The notes: generated by a model from the sequence alone, not told the origin. A DNA stretch of 64,000 bases from [Clostridium] innocuum (GCA_012317185.1 CP048838.1:4526001-4590000), one strand, 5' to 3'. Shown: positions 52,973 to 62,538, counted from the first letter of the stretch. Numbers and translations are program-made.

Positions 52973-53839
52973 TTAGTAGTAATATTTCACTTTGTCATTC
53001 GATTTGAACAGACGAATCTTTTCCTCAACGACTTTTCCACATGCTTCCATTGCTTCCGGATAGATTTCCAGAGGTTCACGATAACCTGGATTTTCATTCA
53101 GAGTCTTGCGGCACTGTGTATAGAATGCAACCTTGATATCACTGGAGATATTGATTTTACAAATGCCATTATCAACTGCTGCTGCAATCTCTTCGTCTTT
53201 ATTGCTGGATCCGCCGTGCAGTACCAGTGGTACATCCACCTTGCTGGTAATGTCTTTCAGAATATCAATACGCAGCTCCGGTTTCATATCCTTTGGATAA
53301 ATTCCGTGAGCTGTACCGATAGCTACGGCAAAGGTATCAATTCCTGTGTCCTCAATGAACTGCTTTGCTTCTTCAGGAACCGTATAGATAACCCCCTGTG
53401 TTCCGCCCTCAATTGAATTACCGGTTGTACCGATGGTTCCTAATTCTGACTCAACGGATACATTGGCGATATGTGCGGTTTCCACTACTTTTTTTGTGAC
53501 AGCCACGTTTTCCTCATAAGGCAGTGTGGATGCATCAATCATAACAGATGTCATACCTGCACGGATGGCGCGTACTGCTGTTTCATAAGAATCCCCGTGA
53601 TCCAGATGGATACATACAGGCACATCGGTCTGTGCTGCTTCATAAATCATAGCCTGAATCTGTGCATCTCCTACAAAGTTAAATTCATCCGGACTCATTT
53701 CCAGAATAACCGGTGAATTTAATTCCTTTACTTTTTTCATAACAACCTTTAACAGCTGATCGCTTCCGATGTTGAATGCAGGTATTGCAAAATGATTTTT
53801 CTGTGCAACTGCAAGTAAATCCTTCATATTCATTAACAT
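52973..53839 (-). CDS. class II fructose/tagatose-bisphosphate aldolase-type enzyme (second copy)
   Basis: A 288-residue zinc-dependent TIM-barrel aldolase of the FbaA/GatY/KbaY family. The catalytic HLDHG carries the metal ligands; further ligands are in VESELG, AIGTAHG and LVLHGGSS; INISSD binds the phosphate. The start follows AAGGAGCTAAACTT. It is the last gene of the ROK-PRD-PTS operon, 20 bases after a paralogous aldolase gene. Ketose-1,6-bisphosphate cleavage to trioses is the family reaction; which stereoisomer cannot be told. Confidence 0.9.
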   Translation of the reverse strand: MLMNMKDLLAVAQKNHFAIPAFNIGSDQLLKVVMKKVKELNSPVILEMSPDEFNFVGDAQIQAMIYEAAQTDVPVCIHLDHGDSYETAVRAIRAGMTSVMIDASTLPYEENVAVTKKVVETAHIANVSVESELGTIGTTGNSIEGGTQGVIYTVPEEAKQFIEDTGIDTFAVAIGTAHGIYPKDMKPELRIDILKDITSKVDVPLVLHGGSSNKDEEIAAAVDNGICKINISSDIKVAFYTQCRKTLNENPGYREPLEIYPEAMEACGKVVEEKIRLFKSNDKVKYYY

Positions 53840-53859
53840 AAGTTTAGCTCCTTCTTCCC

Positions 53860-54714
53860 TTACAGGGATTTTCCTTCCGATTTTGATAATCTGATGTAAT
53901 GCCTGATAATCTCGCGACTATCAATTTCAACCTGATGCATCATGACCCAGTAATTGATGTTCGGGTCTTTTTCCAGATGCTTTTTAATACTGTCAACGTT
54001 GGCATTCATGAAATCACAGCCGACATTGATTTTGTTAATACCGTATTTTACACAATTTTCTATGTTTTTATCCCCGGAGCCGGAACCGCCATGCAGTACC
54101 AGCGGCATTTTGGTAAGCTCCTTGATTTCCTTCAGGCGTTCAAAGTCAAATTCAGGAACATATCCCTTTGGATAGTTTCCATGAGAGGAGCCAAAGGAGA
54201 TAGCCAGTGCATCAATACCGGTTTCCTTTGCGAAGCGCAATGCCTGCTGCGGATCTGTCTTCATCGCATCATTTGTATAATTGCCGCCTTCACTTCCACC
54301 CATGCATCCGATTTCCCCTTCTACGGATGCGTCGAATTGCTTAGCAAATTCAACAATTTCCTTCGTCATTTTAATATTGCCTTCCAAATCGTAGCGGGAG
54401 GCATCCACCATAACACTGGAATATCCGTCATGCAGGGCTTTTTTCAAATATCCGATTTCTTCCCCATGATCAAAATTTAATGCAACCTCTATACTCGAGC
54501 GCTGCGCCAGCAGCTTTACGATCGGCGCAATCAGCTCGCTGTCACAGTGATTCACCATATGCTCCTGAACGATATTCACAATGATGGGAGCTCTTAAATC
54601 CTGCGCTGCACTTATGACAGCTCTTGCTGTTTCTATATTAAAGCAGTTGATTGCCATGACTGCATAATTTCCTTCGTTGGCTCTTTGCAGCATGCCTTTC
54701 ATTGATACATACAT
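53860..54714 (-). CDS. class II ketose-bisphosphate aldolase-type enzyme (first copy)
   Basis: A 284-residue paralogue of the next gene. Motifs are NFDHGEE (Phe instead of the usual Leu before Asp-His-Gly), VEGEIGCMGGSEGG, SFGSSHGNYPKG, LVLHGGSGSG and INVGCDFMNA. Metal ligands are all conserved. The start follows GAGGGAT. The FDHG change and the different C-terminus suggest a substrate distinct from the neighbouring aldolase. Confidence 0.9.
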   Translation of the reverse strand: MYVSMKGMLQRANEGNYAVMAINCFNIETARAVISAAQDLRAPIIVNIVQEHMVNHCDSELIAPIVKLLAQRSSIEVALNFDHGEEIGYLKKALHDGYSSVMVDASRYDLEGNIKMTKEIVEFAKQFDASVEGEIGCMGGSEGGNYTNDAMKTDPQQALRFAKETGIDALAISFGSSHGNYPKGYVPEFDFERLKEIKELTKMPLVLHGGSGSGDKNIENCVKYGINKINVGCDFMNANVDSIKKHLEKDPNINYWVMMHQVEIDSREIIRHYIRLSKSEGKSL

Positions 54715-54732
54715 TGCGATCCCTCTTTCTTT

Positions 54733-55821
54733 TTATGAGAATGTGATGCCGGAAAGATCCATTTCCTCTTCGACCTCTTCCACCTGAACTTCATCAGCGT
54801 CTGTTCTCTTCTTTTTGATAAGTACCAGCAGAACAGCTGTCACACACGTACCGGCCAGCAGTGCGAGCAGGGCTGCGAATGGATTGGTCATGGCCGGGAT
54901 AACGAAGACACCGCCGGATGGCACGGCACTTCCCACACCCAGAGTAAAGCTGATAGCGCCTGTCACACCACAGCCGATGGAGGTACAGATAACCGTACGA
55001 ATCAGGTCATTCATAGCAATCGGGATAACACCCTCGGAAATCATGCACAGTCCCATCGGGAAGGCAACCTTGATGTTTTCAACCTCAGTCGATGTATAGA
55101 TGCGTTTTTTGATGAATTTAGAGATAACAAGGGATAAGGTGATTCCAAGTGGCGGAACCATGGCGGCAAGCACCTTGATTGCTTCCGGCTCCAGAATTCC
55201 TTCCAGCAGTAACCCGTCGCAAATAAGATTTGGAACCTTGCTGATCGGACCACCGAAGTCCAGACAGCCAAGGGCACCGATGATAAAGCCGTACAGAACC
55301 TTAGAGCTCTGATCCAAGCCTGTGATGAAGTTTGTCAGACCTTCTGTTAACCATACGATTGGTGTACCGATTACAAAGTACATCAGTAATCCTGCAATGA
55401 TGGAAGATAATGTCGGAATGATCATCATCGGCATCAGTGCCTCTGCCCAGTGTGGAACCTTCAAATGCTTTCTGATGAACAATGCGATATAACCGACAAT
55501 GTAACCTCCGACCATACCACCCAGGAATCCAGCTCCCAGGAAGGAAGCAATCTGCCCCATCAGGAAACCTGGAGCAATACCCGGACGATCTGCGATTGAA
55601 TAAGAAATATAACCTGCGATAAATGATGGAAGAAGACCCATTCCCAATACACCGAGTGATGTCAATGCACTAGGAATCGTCATCTTGCTTAAATCTGTAA
55701 CTACCTCTCCACCCATCAGATTTCCGATAGCGATCAGCAGACCGGAAGCAACTACCAGCGGCAGCATATAGGAGATGGCGGTAAGAGCATGGCGTTTCAG
55801 CTCAGCACCAAATTTTTTCAT
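54733..55821 (-). CDS. PTS fructose-family EIIC
   Basis: A 362-residue membrane subunit of about ten segments. N-terminal ALTAISYMLPLVVASGLLIA, central FLGGMVGGYIVGY and the MISEGVIPIAMND loop are conserved. It lies between EIIB and the first aldolase, 18 bases from the latter. The C-terminal tail is short and acidic. Confidence 0.94.
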   Translation of the reverse strand: MKKFGAELKRHALTAISYMLPLVVASGLLIAIGNLMGGEVVTDLSKMTIPSALTSLGVLGMGLLPSFIAGYISYSIADRPGIAPGFLMGQIASFLGAGFLGGMVGGYIVGYIALFIRKHLKVPHWAEALMPMMIIPTLSSIIAGLLMYFVIGTPIVWLTEGLTNFITGLDQSSKVLYGFIIGALGCLDFGGPISKVPNLICDGLLLEGILEPEAIKVLAAMVPPLGITLSLVISKFIKKRIYTSTEVENIKVAFPMGLCMISEGVIPIAMNDLIRTVICTSIGCGVTGAISFTLGVGSAVPSGGVFVIPAMTNPFAALLALLAGTCVTAVLLVLIKKKRTDADEVQVEEVEEEMDLSGITFS

Positions 55822-55842
55822 AATCCTTTTTCCTCTCTTTCT

Positions 55843-56154
55843 TTATTTGTTTAATTCTGCTTCAATTTTTTGAATCAGCTGCTTCGGTGCCTTCACACAC
55901 ACATTGGTAGGAACCTTTACTGTCTTTTTCCCCTCAAAGCGCTCCGTACCTGTAATGGCGATGTCAATGGCAAGAATGACAACATCTGCGGCTTTGATCT
56001 GTTCCGCTGTTAATTCATCCTCAGTACCGATCGTTCCCTGTGTTTCCACATGGATTGTGTGTCCCATACCTTCCGCAGCTCGAATGAGCTTTTCTTTTGC
56101 GATATACGTATGAGCGATTCCGGATGTACAAGCTGCAACTGCAACGATATTCAT
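55843..56154 (-). CDS. PTS fructose-family EIIB
   Basis: A 103-residue free EIIB with phospho-Cys9 in VAACTSGIAHTYIA. The start follows GAAAGGAGGACGTAC. It pairs with the adjacent EIIA and EIIC. Confidence 0.95.
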   Translation of the reverse strand: MNIVAVAACTSGIAHTYIAKEKLIRAAEGMGHTIHVETQGTIGTEDELTAEQIKAADVVILAIDIAITGTERFEGKKTVKVPTNVCVKAPKQLIQKIEAELNK

Positions 56155-56288
56155 TTGTACGTCCTCCTTTCTTTAACTGTCTATATTATAAAATGTTTCC
56201 GACATTCCTTCCGATTCATTGTGGTATTTTTAATACTGCCCTTTTTTTCTTTTCTTTGAAACAGATGGGAAGATAAATGTGGTACTTT

Positions 56289-56744
56289 TTATTTTCCCGC
56301 AAATATCTCCTTTAATTCTTCTACATTTTCTACCTGCAGCAGACGTTCGACAGCCTCATCATTTCCCAGCTTTCTGGCGATATCCGCCAGTAACAGCATG
56401 TGGTTGCGCGCATACTCATGATCATTGCTTACCGCAAACAGGAAAACCAGACGAACCCCCTTATCATCCAGTGTCTCCCATTCAATCTCATGCTTCAGCT
56501 TTGCGATTGCAATCCCGACCTGTGTAACGGAATCACTTTTTCCATGGGGAATAGCGATATAGTTACCGATTCCTGTCGTACCTTCACTCTCGCGCAGATA
56601 GATATCCTTTTTAAAAGCCTCCACATCTGCGATATATCCTGCATCCTTCAGCTTACCTGCAAGTAAAGTCAGTACCTCTTCCTTATTTGCTGCCTCTGCG
56701 TTTAAGTCGATAATTCTCTCATCCAATACATCTATTAGTTGCAT
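56289..56744 (-). CDS. PTS fructose-family EIIA
   Basis: A 151-residue phosphocarrier. His67 in YIAIPHGKSD is the phosphorylation site. GAGGAGGAACATGAT precedes the start. It follows the regulator gene by 74 bases. Confidence 0.95.
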   Translation of the reverse strand: MQLIDVLDERIIDLNAEAANKEEVLTLLAGKLKDAGYIADVEAFKKDIYLRESEGTTGIGNYIAIPHGKSDSVTQVGIAIAKLKHEIEWETLDDKGVRLVFLFAVSNDHEYARNHMLLLADIARKLGNDEAVERLLQVENVEELKEIFAGK

Positions 56745-56818
56745 ATCATGTTCCTCCTCGTTTATTTTTTATGATATTACATGGTAAAGCTATATTTTAT
56801 AATGTATACTTCTGTCAG

Positions 56819-58783
56819 CTACTGTATCAAATAGCGGTACAGCTCCAGATTTGATTTTTTACTGCGTATGATTTTTACCTTTTCATCCGTTTCTATCAGC
56901 GATATATATTGTTTATAGAACGACTGTATTCTTCGGATCTCCTCATGTGTGGACATTTTAAAGCCCAATAGGAAGATGACATCCACACGATCATCATCCC
57001 AGACGATCGGCTCCGGTAATACCGCAATCGCGACATGGGATTCATTTACTTCACTCATTGCCCCATGGGGAAGTGCCACACGGTTTCCGATACTCGTCGT
57101 TGTCGCTTTTTCCCGCTCCATGACGGAATCATAAAACTTTCCGGTCACATAGCCCTTCAGCTCCATGCGCTCACACATGTACTTCAACAGCTCTTCCTTC
57201 GTATCAAAGGGCGTATTGATAAACATGAGCTCGGGAGAAAACAGCTGAAAGCAGATCGGCTCAAAGGGATTGATTTCTTCTGACACTCGAAGATTCAGAT
57301 TATCCATGAAATTCCGAAGCATACCGATCCCCGTATCACTTAACAGATTCGGTATAACGATGACACGCTTGTCCGTTTCCTTTAACAGCTTGGAGCTTAT
57401 GATAATATCCTCATCCGGATGCTCATACAGCTTGAAATCATGATGACTGATGACCTTCAGATTGCTGATTTCCGGCACGGTTTTGCGAATCCGCTCGCTT
57501 AACAGCTGTGCATGTCCCAGATTGCCTTCCGCAAGGAGAATAGCACTGTAACGCTGGTTTCTTCTTTCCAAAGCTGACTGAATATAGAGTACGATATATC
57601 CCAGCTCATCCTCTGTAATCTGCAGACCGAACGAATTTTCAAACATCATGGAAATCGACCATGCCGCACGGAAGACCGTCTTGTATTCGGTCTTTATAAA
57701 ATTCACAAGCGAATTGCTCTGTGGAGAGCCGTAACGCAGGCGGAAGATGGTTGGGCGCATATGGAAGATGAGACTTTCCCGCAGCTTGCTGTCATTTGTC
57801 AGATCCACTTCCAGAATATTTCCGATTGTAACCAGCATTTCGTCGATAAAATTCAATATCTTCTGATCATATTTTGAGATATTGGAAATCATATCCACCG
57901 CATTGTTAATGCCGATGAATTTCGAGCATAAAATCTGTGTTGCCAGAAACATGACATCCTCATTGGAGAAGATTACATGCATCTTCTCATGCAGCTTTTT
58001 GAAAATAGCGATTGTAAACGGATATTCGTTATAGCGCTCCAGAATTTCCTGATCCTCCTGTGCAATGCGAAGCGGTGTACTGAAATCCTTACGCTGATAT
58101 GCCAGACAGCAGTAAATGAGTATTTCGTAAAAGGAAGTATCTGTGAAACGATAATTCCATTCATTTTCCGTTTCGATAATCGCTTTTTTTATTAAATCAA
58201 TATCAATATTGGAGAAAAACTCCTGTGTCTGTCTGCGTGTTTCATCCAGATCATGATCGAGCATAATATAGTCCTTCAATGCGATTCGATAGCTTGTTTC
58301 ATCATATTTCAGCGAACATCCGCGGCTTCGTTCGTTATTGATTTCAATACCGTACGGCGCAAGCCATTTTTCGCAGTCCTTAATCACCTTCAATACGGTT
58401 GGCGGGCTGAGATACAGCTCCTCTGCCAGCTTCTGTGTCGTGATGGTTTCTCTGGGCATCATACGAAAGAATATCTGCAGTGTTTCTCTGACTCGCTGTG
58501 TAGCGTCATAGCCTACACTGAAATGTTCCGCACCATCCAGCAATCGCAGCATTTTTTCCTTCTGCTGTTCATCCATATTCAGCCAGATACCGACACGCGG
58601 CTTCTTTTCAATCGTACCAAGCTGGTTTTCCTGTAGATAATTTTGTAAATGCTCCAGTTTATTTCTGGTTGCTTTTTCTGAAAGAGCAATCATGGAAGCA
58701 ATTTTACCTGTTGCGACAATGTCACCCTGTACCAGTATTTTCAATATTTCCTTTATATAATAATTTTCTTTTTCAGACTTCAT
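56819..58783 (-). CDS. PRD-domain regulator with EIIB-like and EIIA domains (within its operon)
   Basis: A 654-residue activator. Helix-turn-helix domains lie at about 1-140 (the second reads TTQKLAEELYLSPPTVLKVI), PRD1 at about 175-285, PRD2 at about 295-400, an EIIB-like domain at about 410-490 (AILLAEGNLGHAQLL, again without a phospho-Cys) and EIIA at about 500-654 with the His in NRVALPHGAM. The ATG at 58783 has GGAGG 5-6 bases upstream. It lies inside the operon between the ROK kinase and the PTS genes, so it probably activates its own operon. Confidence 0.92.
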   Translation of the reverse strand: MKSEKENYYIKEILKILVQGDIVATGKIASMIALSEKATRNKLEHLQNYLQENQLGTIEKKPRVGIWLNMDEQQKEKMLRLLDGAEHFSVGYDATQRVRETLQIFFRMMPRETITTQKLAEELYLSPPTVLKVIKDCEKWLAPYGIEINNERSRGCSLKYDETSYRIALKDYIMLDHDLDETRRQTQEFFSNIDIDLIKKAIIETENEWNYRFTDTSFYEILIYCCLAYQRKDFSTPLRIAQEDQEILERYNEYPFTIAIFKKLHEKMHVIFSNEDVMFLATQILCSKFIGINNAVDMISNISKYDQKILNFIDEMLVTIGNILEVDLTNDSKLRESLIFHMRPTIFRLRYGSPQSNSLVNFIKTEYKTVFRAAWSISMMFENSFGLQITEDELGYIVLYIQSALERRNQRYSAILLAEGNLGHAQLLSERIRKTVPEISNLKVISHHDFKLYEHPDEDIIISSKLLKETDKRVIVIPNLLSDTGIGMLRNFMDNLNLRVSEEINPFEPICFQLFSPELMFINTPFDTKEELLKYMCERMELKGYVTGKFYDSVMEREKATTTSIGNRVALPHGAMSEVNESHVAIAVLPEPIVWDDDRVDVIFLLGFKMSTHEEIRRIQSFYKQYISLIETDEKVKIIRSKKSNLELYRYLIQ

Positions 58784-58807
58784 AGACACCTCCTTTGTCT
58801 GCAGCTT

Positions 58808-59698
58808 CTACACTTGTAGAAATGCAAGACAGGCTGCTCCGAGCAATCCGCTGTCTTCACTCAGGTTTGTTTTCACTACCTTTACCAGTGGCCGGACATT
58901 CGGATACACCTTTGTTTTCACCCTCTGTTCCACATCCTCAACAAATCCCGGTATCTTGATTGCGACACTGCCTCCCAGAATGACAATTTCGGGATCGACA
59001 AACGCATAGATTATGGCGATTGTATTCGCAAGATATTCCTTAGCATCCTCCATGATATCAATGGCTGTCTGATTCTGTGAGCATGCGAGCGTATACACAT
59101 CTCCGGCATGCTCAACATCCAAGCCGGCTTCTCTTGCGCGTGTTGTAATCGCCGTTCCGCTGCAGATGGCTTCCACACCACCGGGATAGATGGAGCCATG
59201 ATGGGGACCGTTTCTCCACAAGGGAATGTTTGCGATTTCATGCGCAAAGCCATGCGCTCCCTGATAGATTTTTTTATCAATGACAAGACCTGAGCCAAGA
59301 CCCGTGGAAATGGTCAGAAACTGCACATAGGAATATTCCTTTCCCTGCCCCAGCACAGCTTCTGCAAGACATGCGAGATTCGCATCGTTTTCCAGAAAGA
59401 CAGGCACCTGTAAACGTGCACCCAGCTCTCTGCTTACCGCAAGGCCATGCCATCCCCCTTTTAAATTGGGAGTGTCCAGAATAATTCCCTGTTTCAAATC
59501 CAATGGACCCGGGCAGGATAAACCGGCTCCTGCAATAGCCACGGAAAAGCCCTGCACCGTGTCCTGAATTTTTTGAAGTGTTGCCTGTGGGTTGTTTACA
59601 TCTGTAGGAAACTGTAATCTTTCCACAATCTCATATAAGTCATTGATCAGTGCGATTCTTGTATTTGTACCTCCGATATCAATTCCTGCTGTATACAA
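58808..59698 (-). CDS. ROK-family sugar kinase
   Basis: A 296-residue ATP-dependent sugar kinase. The N-terminal phosphate motif GIDIGGTNTRIALI, LSCPGPLD, VFLENDANLACLAE and STGLGSGLVI are all family hallmarks. The usual zinc-binding CxCGxxGCxE is absent; the corresponding stretch reads RNGPHHGSIYPGGVEAIC. The start is TTG at 59698 after GGAGGGATACGA. As the first gene of the operon it may phosphorylate an unphosphorylated sugar released intracellularly, or the second position of the imported sugar phosphate before aldol cleavage; both are inference. Confidence 0.9.
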   Translation of the reverse strand: MYTAGIDIGGTNTRIALINDLYEIVERLQFPTDVNNPQATLQKIQDTVQGFSVAIAGAGLSCPGPLDLKQGIILDTPNLKGGWHGLAVSRELGARLQVPVFLENDANLACLAEAVLGQGKEYSYVQFLTISTGLGSGLVIDKKIYQGAHGFAHEIANIPLWRNGPHHGSIYPGGVEAICSGTAITTRAREAGLDVEHAGDVYTLACSQNQTAIDIMEDAKEYLANTIAIIYAFVDPEIVILGGSVAIKIPGFVEDVEQRVKTKVYPNVRPLVKVVKTNLSEDSGLLGAACLAFLQV

Positions 59699-59729
59699 TC
59701 GTATCCCTCCTTCATTTATTTACACGTTA

Positions 59730-59778
59730 AGAATATCACGAACTCTTTATTCCCTCAAAAAAATATGGGGAATATAAA
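59730..59778 (-). promoter_or_regulatory. promoter and inverted repeat of the ROK-PTS-aldolase operon
   Basis: On the minus strand -35 TTGAGG (59753-59758), 17-base spacer, -10 TATTCT (59730-59735). An inverted repeat TATTCCC (59748-59754) and GGGAATA (59768-59774) overlaps and flanks the -35 on its upstream side, a plausible activator site for the operon's PRD regulator. Confidence 0.5.
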
Positions 59779-59842
59779 TGAGGTAGTTTTTCCTTTTTGT
59801 CATTTTTCAAAAGATACATAAAAAAGACCCGTTTCTACAAAA

Positions 59843-59875
59843 AAGCCAGTCCGCTATGATAGCTAAGGGACTGGC
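59843..59875 (-). terminator. terminator of gpmI
   Basis: Stem AGCCAGTCC (59843-59851) and GGACTGGCT (59867-59875), perfect; on the minus strand a run of six T follows. Confidence 0.9.
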
Positions 59876-59916
59876 TACTATATTATATATACCTAGGCAG
59901 ATTTTATATAATATGA

Positions 59917-61494
59917 TTATTTTTTAATGATACTTTCATTCCAGTGTTCGTTTGGTGCTACTTCCAGCAAATCAGCTACCGTAGCCGCCACATTGGATAA
60001 ACCAAGCTGCTCATCCTGCTTCAACTCTACATCAGCACCATAGATGATAAAAGGCACTTTGTTCAGTGTGTGTGATGTCTTCGCCTTTACAGGGGCATCT
60101 TCCTTTTTCTTCTTTTCATACATTTCATCGGCATTTCCATGATCAGCGGTCACAATAAGTATACCGTTAACTGCATCAACAGCCTTCTTTACACGAGCCA
60201 GCTGTAAATCTACAGATTCCACACCGATCACGGTAGCTTCAAAGTTTCCTGTATGTCCAACCATATCACCATTTGGATAGTTTGTACGCAGGAAATCATA
60301 GTTTCCGGATTCTATTGCAGCACACAGAACATCTGTGATTTCTGCAGATTTCATCCATGGACGCTGTTCAAACGGAATTACATCGGATTTGATTTCAACA
60401 TAATCTTCCAGCTTTTCATCCAGCTTTTCAGAACGGTTACCATTCCAGAAGTACGTCACATGTCCGAATTTCTGTGTTTCACTGATTGCATATTCACGGA
60501 TACCGTGCTTGCACAGCTCTTCCGTCAATGTATACTTGATTTTTGGAGGATATGTCAGGAAATTATGAGGGATGTTCAGATCAGCATCATACTGCAGCAT
60601 TCCGGCAAACATCACCTTCGGCATTCTGACACGGTCGAACTTGTCAAAGCTTTCATCTCCGTCAAACGCCAGAGAGATTTCCTGTGCGCGGTCACCACGG
60701 AAGTTGAACAGTATAACGCTATCTCCATCCTCAATCGTACCGACCGGCGTTCCATCCTTCGCGATAACGAATCCAGGCAGATCCTGATCTACTACACCGG
60801 ATTCTGCACGATAGGTTTCAATTGCTTCCTTAGCAGACGTAAATTCTCTTCCTTCTCCAAGAACGTGCACATGCCATCCCTGTTCAACCATTGCCCAGTT
60901 CGCTTCGTAACGGTCCATGGTAATGGTCATACGGCCGCCACCACTTGCAATGCAGGCATGGAAGCTGTCATCGTTCAGCTCAGCCATGTAAGCTTCTATA
61001 TCATCTACATAGGTCAATGCGCTTGTTTCCGGAACATCACGTCCATCCAGTAATGCATGAACACGTACTTCCTTAACACCATCTTCCTTTGACTTTTTGA
61101 TTAAAGCCTTCAGATGGTTGATGTGAGAGTGCACGTTTCCATCAGAAAGCAATCCGAGAAAATGCATCTTTCCATCCTTACAGTTATTTACAAGTCCGCT
61201 CCAGGTTTCTGTTTTAAAAATTTCGCCTGTTTCAATATTTTCATTTACCAGCTTTGCTCCCTGAGAATAAATCTGTCCGCAGCCAAGTGCATTGTGCCCT
61301 ACCTCGCTGTTTCCCATATCATCGTCTGTAGGAAGTCCAACTGCAAGACCATGTGCCTTGATTTCTGTATGCGGGCTGTTTTCCCACAGGTTGTCTAATG
61401 TTGGTTTATACGCTTTTTTTACGGCATTTCCAAACTCGGAATCACTGATTCCCACACCGTCCATAACCACTAATACTACTGGTCTTTTACTCAT
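59917..61494 (-). CDS. gpmI: 2,3-bisphosphoglycerate-independent phosphoglycerate mutase
   Basis: A 525-residue two-manganese glycolytic enzyme. Metal ligands appear in VVMDGVG (Asp) and the catalytic Ser63 in DDMGNSEVGHNALG; further sites are DGRDVPE, GGGRMTITMDRYE, LRTNYPNGDMVGHTG and VTADHGNAD. The ATG at 61494 lies 8 bases after GGAGG; a TTG at 61500 is too close. It interconverts 3- and 2-phosphoglycerate in the cytosol and is monocistronic here, separate from other glycolytic genes. Confidence 0.96.
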   Translation of the reverse strand: MSKRPVVLVVMDGVGISDSEFGNAVKKAYKPTLDNLWENSPHTEIKAHGLAVGLPTDDDMGNSEVGHNALGCGQIYSQGAKLVNENIETGEIFKTETWSGLVNNCKDGKMHFLGLLSDGNVHSHINHLKALIKKSKEDGVKEVRVHALLDGRDVPETSALTYVDDIEAYMAELNDDSFHACIASGGGRMTITMDRYEANWAMVEQGWHVHVLGEGREFTSAKEAIETYRAESGVVDQDLPGFVIAKDGTPVGTIEDGDSVILFNFRGDRAQEISLAFDGDESFDKFDRVRMPKVMFAGMLQYDADLNIPHNFLTYPPKIKYTLTEELCKHGIREYAISETQKFGHVTYFWNGNRSEKLDEKLEDYVEIKSDVIPFEQRPWMKSAEITDVLCAAIESGNYDFLRTNYPNGDMVGHTGNFEATVIGVESVDLQLARVKKAVDAVNGILIVTADHGNADEMYEKKKKEDAPVKAKTSHTLNKVPFIIYGADVELKQDEQLGLSNVAATVADLLEVAPNEHWNESIIKK

Positions 61495-61596
61495 TTTCAA
61501 TACCTCCTGTATTCCCTAATAATATAACACTTTTTGCTGATTTTAGGAATCCTTTTATCTCAATTTCAAACGTTTATATGAAATTGTCACATGCAT

Positions 61597-62538
61597 CTAC
61601 AGGTATTTCCCAAGATAGGAATCCACCTTTCTCCAATAGGCCAACGGATCGATTTCTCTGCTCTTTCCGTGTCCGGCACCCTTTACAATCATAAGCTCTT
61701 TCTCACCGGCAGCTGCCTTATATAGAGGATACACCATATCTGTCGGAACGAAATCATCCGCATCCCCGTGAATGAACAGCATAGGGATCTTTTTCTTTTT
61801 TACTGCGGCTAGCGCATCCGCATCCTTTAAATCATAGCCTGCACGAAGCTTAGTCACAAAATTTGCGGCATCCAGTGCAGGAAAAGACGGCAATCCAAAC
61901 AGATCATCCAGCTGGAAGCTGAATTCATCCCAGGCGCTTGTATAGCCGCAGTCTTCCACTGCGACCTTTACAGCTTTGGGAAGCTGTTCATTTCCACTCG
62001 CCATCATGACCGTGCTGGCTCCCATAGATACTCCATACAAGGCAATACTTGCTGCACTGTCCTGCTTCAGAATATACTTCGACCATTCAACAATATCCTC
62101 ACTGTCCCATGCACCCATACCGATGGAATCACCTTCACTTTGTCCGTGTGAGCGAAGATCAGGCACCAGAACGCGATAGCCCTGTTCCGCAAAATGGTTT
62201 GCAACCTCTGCCATGTTTTTTGCTTCGCTGATGTAGCCGTGAACGACAATGATCCATTTATTCCCGGTTTGATTGATTTCATAAGCATGCAGCCTATAGC
62301 CGTCTTTATTTTTCATCCAGACATCCTTTGTATCACGCGCCATCATTTCATTATAGGAATCCTTTGATGCCTGTGCTGCTTTGGGATCCTCCTCTTCATT
62401 TCCAAAAACAACGCTTTTATCACTATGTGCATCAATCGCCAGTGTATAGAAATAATTACCGGCAAATCCAAGACCGCCCAATACCAGAATCAGCAGACTC
62501 AGGCCGATTCCAATAATTACTTTAGTTCTCTTTTTCAT
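61597..62538 (-). CDS. membrane-anchored alpha/beta hydrolase
   Basis: A 313-residue protein with an N-terminal membrane anchor (about 6-30) and an alpha/beta hydrolase domain. Nucleophile elbow GVSMGAST (Ser), oxyanion region VVHGYISEA, PDLRSHGQSEGD, the acid in HGDADDFVPT and the catalytic His in GAGHGKS. It resembles the YqkD-type and dienelactone-hydrolase-like group. Substrate unknown; catalytic domain predicted outside the membrane. The start at 62538 has GGGGTG upstream. Confidence 0.88.
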   Translation of the reverse strand: MKKRTKVIIGIGLSLLILVLGGLGFAGNYFYTLAIDAHSDKSVVFGNEEEDPKAAQASKDSYNEMMARDTKDVWMKNKDGYRLHAYEINQTGNKWIIVVHGYISEAKNMAEVANHFAEQGYRVLVPDLRSHGQSEGDSIGMGAWDSEDIVEWSKYILKQDSAASIALYGVSMGASTVMMASGNEQLPKAVKVAVEDCGYTSAWDEFSFQLDDLFGLPSFPALDAANFVTKLRAGYDLKDADALAAVKKKKIPMLFIHGDADDFVPTDMVYPLYKAAAGEKELMIVKGAGHGKSREIDPLAYWRKVDSYLGKYL

